Of a DNA stretch of 64,000 nucleotides, positions 61,902 to 64,000 are shown in pieces (within the stretch, counting starts at the first letter, position 1; each line of letters begins with the position of its first letter). This stretch comes from Anaerolineales bacterium (lineage in GTDB: Bacteria; Chloroflexota; Anaerolineae; Anaerolineales; Villigracilaceae). Both the position numbers and the translations under genes were made by a program. The stretch spans positions 1,922,001 to 1,986,000 of the forward strand of contig CP129482.1 of assembly GCA_030583925.1 (NCBI GenBank). Reading direction: 5' to 3'. The notes under the pieces are model-generated. The model was given only the letters and a program-made list of their open reading frames with translations. It ran no database searches and was not told where the DNA came from.

Positions 61902-62135
61902 ATGTCTGACACATTCAACGACGTAAAGGCGATTATCAAGGATTTGCTTGGCGCGGACGAGGCGAAGATCACGCCCGAGGCTCGCTTCCGTGAGGACCTT
62001 GAGGCTGATTCGCTCGATCTGGTGGAGTTGATCATGGCGTTCGAGGACAAGTTCGGCGCTGAGATCTCGGACGAAGCGGCGCAGAAGATCGCCACGGTCG
62101 GCGACGCGGTCGCGTATATCGACTCGCATAAGTAA
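61902..62135 (+). CDS. acpP: Acyl carrier protein
   Basis: 77 residues. The phosphopantetheine attachment Ser is residue 37 in [20 protein letters not shown]. Acidic helices II and III and the ending [16 protein letters not shown] are typical. It carries acyl chains for fatty-acid synthesis, and FabF (2.7 kb) is one of its partners. The ATG at 61902 follows GAGGAGG; an upstream in-frame TTG is not needed. It is a single-gene unit here. Confidence 0.94.
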   Translation: MSDTFNDVKAIIKDLLGADEAKITPEARFREDLEADSLDLVELIMAFEDKFGAEISDEAAQKIATVGDAVAYIDSHK

Positions 62136-62157
62136 ATTCTTTTCGGCGATTATAACC

Positions 62158-62186
62158 GTAGAGCCGTCCAACGAGGACGGCTCTAC
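62158..62186 (+). terminator. Hairpin after acpP
   Basis: GTAGAGCCGTCC (62158-62169), loop AACGA, and GGACGGCTCTAC (62175-62186) form a perfect 12-bp stem. It is followed by GTGTTTAACTT rather than a pure T run, so it may be a weak terminator or a dispersed repeat. Confidence 0.6.
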
Positions 62187-62202
62187 GTGTTTAACTTGGT
62201 TG

Positions 62203-62280
62203 TGTCATTGCGAGGAGCGTTCGTTGCGACGAAGCAATCTCATGATAACGGGAGATTGCTTCGCTCCGTTCGCAATGACA
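62203..62280. repeat. Complete dispersed hairpin repeat (TGTCATTGCGA ... TCGCAATGACA type)
   Basis: The outer arms TGTCATTGCGA and TCGCAATGACA and inner arms AGCAATCTC and GAGATTGCT are complementary around a short centre. A half-copy occurs at 7425-7453. This type is common between genes in many bacteria. It lies next to the sucD stop. Confidence 0.8.
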
Positions 62281-62282
62281 TT

Positions 62283-63146
62283 TTATTTCAAAAGGGACGG
62301 AATCTCTTCCGGGTGTTTTGCTACTTTCACGCCTGCGGCTTGCAGGGCTTTGATCTTGCCTTCGGCGGTTCCTGCGCCGCCTTCGATGATGGCTCCCGCG
62401 TGACCCATCCGTTTGCCTGGAGGGGCGGTTTGCCCAGCGATGAATGAAACAACTGGCTTGGTCATCTTCGAGGCGATGAAGTCTGCGGCTTTGTCTTCAT
62501 CTGTGCCGCCGATCTCGCCGATCAGCACGACTTTTTCGGTGTGTGGATCGTGTTCGAACATTTCCAATACGTCAATGAAATTCGTTCCATTGACCGGGTC
62601 GCCGCCGATGCCCACGCACGTAGACGCGCCCATGCCGACGAGTTTCAACGCGTACAGCACTTCGTATGTGAGCGTTCCAGAGCGCGAGACGACGCCCACG
62701 TTTCCGGGAATGGCAATGTTGCCGGGGATGATACCAACCTTCGATTCGCCGGGGGTCAACATTCCGGGACAGTTAGGTCCGACCAGCCGCACACCTTTTT
62801 GATCGAGATAATTTCTCACGCGCATCATGTCTTGCACTGCCACGCCTTCGGTGATGCAGACGACGAGCGGGATGCCCGCGTCCGCCGCTTCGAACATCGC
62901 ATCTGGGGCAAAGCGGGCAGGGACGAAGATCACGGAACAGTTTGCGTCGGTCGCCTCTTTTGCCAACTTGACCGAATCGAAGACGGGAATCTTCCCGTCT
63001 AAAACCCATTCGCCGCCTTTGCCTGGCGTCACGCCGCCGACCACGTTCGTCCCATACGCGACCATTTGCGTCGTGTGGAAGAGTCCTTCGTTGCCCGTGA
63101 TTCCCTGCACGATGAGTTTTGTATTTTTGTTGATGAGTATGCTCAT
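62283..63146 (-). CDS. sucD: Succinyl-CoA synthetase alpha subunit
   Basis: 287 residues from the ATG at 63146, supported by a GGAG Shine-Dalgarno. The N-terminal CoA-binding region has [19 protein letters not shown]. The phospho-His is near residue 247 in [20 protein letters not shown]. Motifs [13 protein letters not shown] and [14 protein letters not shown] are typical. With SucC it makes ATP or GTP from succinyl-CoA in the TCA cycle. The open frame upstream (to 63410) runs through a hairpin repeat and is not real. Confidence 0.95.
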   Translation of the reverse strand: MSILINKNTKLIVQGITGNEGLFHTTQMVAYGTNVVGGVTPGKGGEWVLDGKIPVFDSVKLAKEATDANCSVIFVPARFAPDAMFEAADAGIPLVVCITEGVAVQDMMRVRNYLDQKGVRLVGPNCPGMLTPGESKVGIIPGNIAIPGNVGVVSRSGTLTYEVLYALKLVGMGASTCVGIGGDPVNGTNFIDVLEMFEHDPHTEKVVLIGEIGGTDEDKAADFIASKMTKPVVSFIAGQTAPPGKRMGHAGAIIEGGAGTAEGKIKALQAAGVKVAKHPEEIPSLLK

Positions 63147-63168
63147 TGATTTCTCCGTTATCACGTTG

Positions 63169-63214
63169 GGGCGACCCTTGCGGTCGCCCTTTTGGACAGG
63201 GGCAAGCCCTGTCC
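63169..63214. repeat. Two hairpins between sucC and sucD
   Basis: GGGCGACC/GGTCGCCC (63169-63176 and 63182-63189) and GGACAGGG/CCCTGTCC (63194-63201 and 63207-63214) form two adjacent 8-bp stems, each with a 5-base loop. They fill the intergenic gap of the sucCD operon and could adjust the ratio of the two subunits. Confidence 0.75.
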
Positions 63215-63223
63215 TTACGTGTT

Positions 63224-64000
63224 TTATCCCTTCGCCGCCTGCACAGCCTTTTGCGCCGCGTCTGCCAGCGTCTCGGCGGTGATCATCTTCGCATCCTGCA
63301 AAAGCCTGCGACCTTCTTCCGCGTTCGTGCCGACGAGTCGCACCACCATTGGGACTTTCGGCTTCACTTCGTCCATCGCGACCAAGATTCCACGGGCGAC
63401 TTCGTCGCAACGGGTGATGCCGCCGAAAATGTTGAAGAGAACCGCTTTCACGTTCGGGTCGGAGAGAATGATCTTCATCGCCGCGGCAACTTTATCCGAG
63501 CCCGCGCCGCCGCCGATATCCAAAAAGTTGGCGGGTTCGCCGCCGAACAACTTGACGATGTCCATGCTGGTCATCGCTAATCCCGCGCCGTTGACCATGC
63601 AACCGATGTTGCCGTCGAGTTTGATGTACGACAGCCCATACTTGCGCGCTTCGGTCTCGGCAGGCGCCTCTTCGTCAATGTCGCGCATTTCGTTCAAGTC
63701 CGCGTGACGGAACATGGCGTTGTCGTCAATCATCATCTTGCCGTCGAGCGCGACAAGGCGATTATCTTTTGTGATCACCAGCGGATTGATCTCCGCCAGC
63801 GTTGCGTCGGTTTCGAGATAAGCCTGCCATAAACCAGAAGCGATCTTGCTGAACTCGCGCCAGTGTTCGCGCGGCAAGTCAATCGAAGCGGCGACGTCGC
63901 GTGATTGATAATCTCTCAACCCAAGCAATGGATCAATGTGGACTTTGATGATTTTCTCAGGCGTTTTGGCGGCGACTTCCTCGATGTCAATGCCGCCTGC
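63224..64000 (-). CDS. sucC: Succinyl-CoA synthetase beta subunit (5' end beyond the window)
   Basis: The frame is open to the window edge, so the gene is cut. The visible 258 residues include [60 protein letters not shown], and [17 protein letters not shown] with [11 protein letters not shown]. All are typical of the SucC C-terminal half. It forms the alpha-beta enzyme with SucD downstream. Confidence 0.95.
   Translation of the reverse strand, partial: AGGIDIEEVAAKTPEKIIKVHIDPLLGLRDYQSRDVAASIDLPREHWREFSKIASGLWQAYLETDATLAEINPLVITKDNRLVALDGKMMIDDNAMFRHADLNEMRDIDEEAPAETEARKYGLSYIKLDGNIGCMVNGAGLAMTSMDIVKLFGGEPANFLDIGGGAGSDKVAAAMKIILSDPNVKAVLFNIFGGITRCDEVARGILVAMDEVKPKVPMVVRLVGTNAEEGRRLLQDAKMITAETLADAAQKAVQAAKG

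Noticed and set aside
63147..63410. N-terminal extension of sucD
   Set aside because: It runs through two hairpin repeats and into sucC. A normal SucD N-terminus with a Shine-Dalgarno begins at 63146.

Overview
This window looks like part of a chromosome from a free-living bacterium with moderately high GC. It is most likely a member of Chloroflexota (Anaerolineae type). That placement is an inference, not a proof. It rests on the very many GAF-rich signalling proteins, the mix of housekeeping genes (ScpA, TrmFO, type 2 isopentenyl-diphosphate isomerase, AapJQMP) and promoters placed for leaderless transcripts. No rRNA genes, CRISPR array or prophage were seen.

Region 1 (1-17 kb) is mainly housekeeping. 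scpA diverges from a molybdopterin operon (moaC, a cupin gene, moaD, moaE) across one palindromic -10 box. Then come fabF, rplS with a textbook promoter and terminator, a C26 glutamine amidotransferase, RidA and an NTF2-like protein. A minus-strand two-component module follows (GAF histidine kinase, REC-GAF kinase, OmpR-type regulator), then a plus-strand run of trmFO, an M28 peptidase, a soluble histidine kinase, hflX and a small membrane protein. murI and an EamA transporter lie on the minus strand.

Region 2 (19-48 kb) is the remarkable part: about 29 kb of uninterrupted minus-strand genes with gaps of at most 45 bases and many start/stop overlaps, so probably one operon of 15 genes. In transcription order it holds two single-domain response regulators, a soluble four-GAF protein, and nine paralogous membrane receptors. 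The receptors have varied N-terminal sensors (Cache or multi-TM) but one shared cytoplasmic part: GAF, linker, short GAF and a C-terminal stub. None has a kinase, cyclase or MCP output domain. Then come a ParA/MinD-type ATPase, a 1707-residue hybrid histidine kinase (five GAF, two PAS, HisKA, HATPase, two REC) and a threonine synthase fused to a receiver domain. I read this as a candidate undescribed sensory array: many kinase-less receptors feeding one central kinase, with a ParA ATPase that may position the complex and a metabolic enzyme as one possible output.

Region 3 (48-56 kb) starts with a tRNA-Gly(CCC) that has a perfect sigma70 promoter and a strong terminator. A HAD hydrolase and a polyprenyl diphosphate synthase gene follow. 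Next is a lipoprotein gene broken by an 867-bp IS5-family element with 3-bp target duplications and a -1 frameshift transposase. Then come a dimethylglycine/sarcosine dehydrogenase-like flavoprotein, a four-helix-bundle protein and a choline-kinase-like phosphotransferase.

Region 4 (56-64 kb) holds the aapJQMP amino-acid ABC transporter, convergent fni, an acyl carrier protein, and the succinyl-CoA synthetase genes sucD and sucC (sucC cut by the window edge). Several dispersed hairpin repeats lie between genes throughout.
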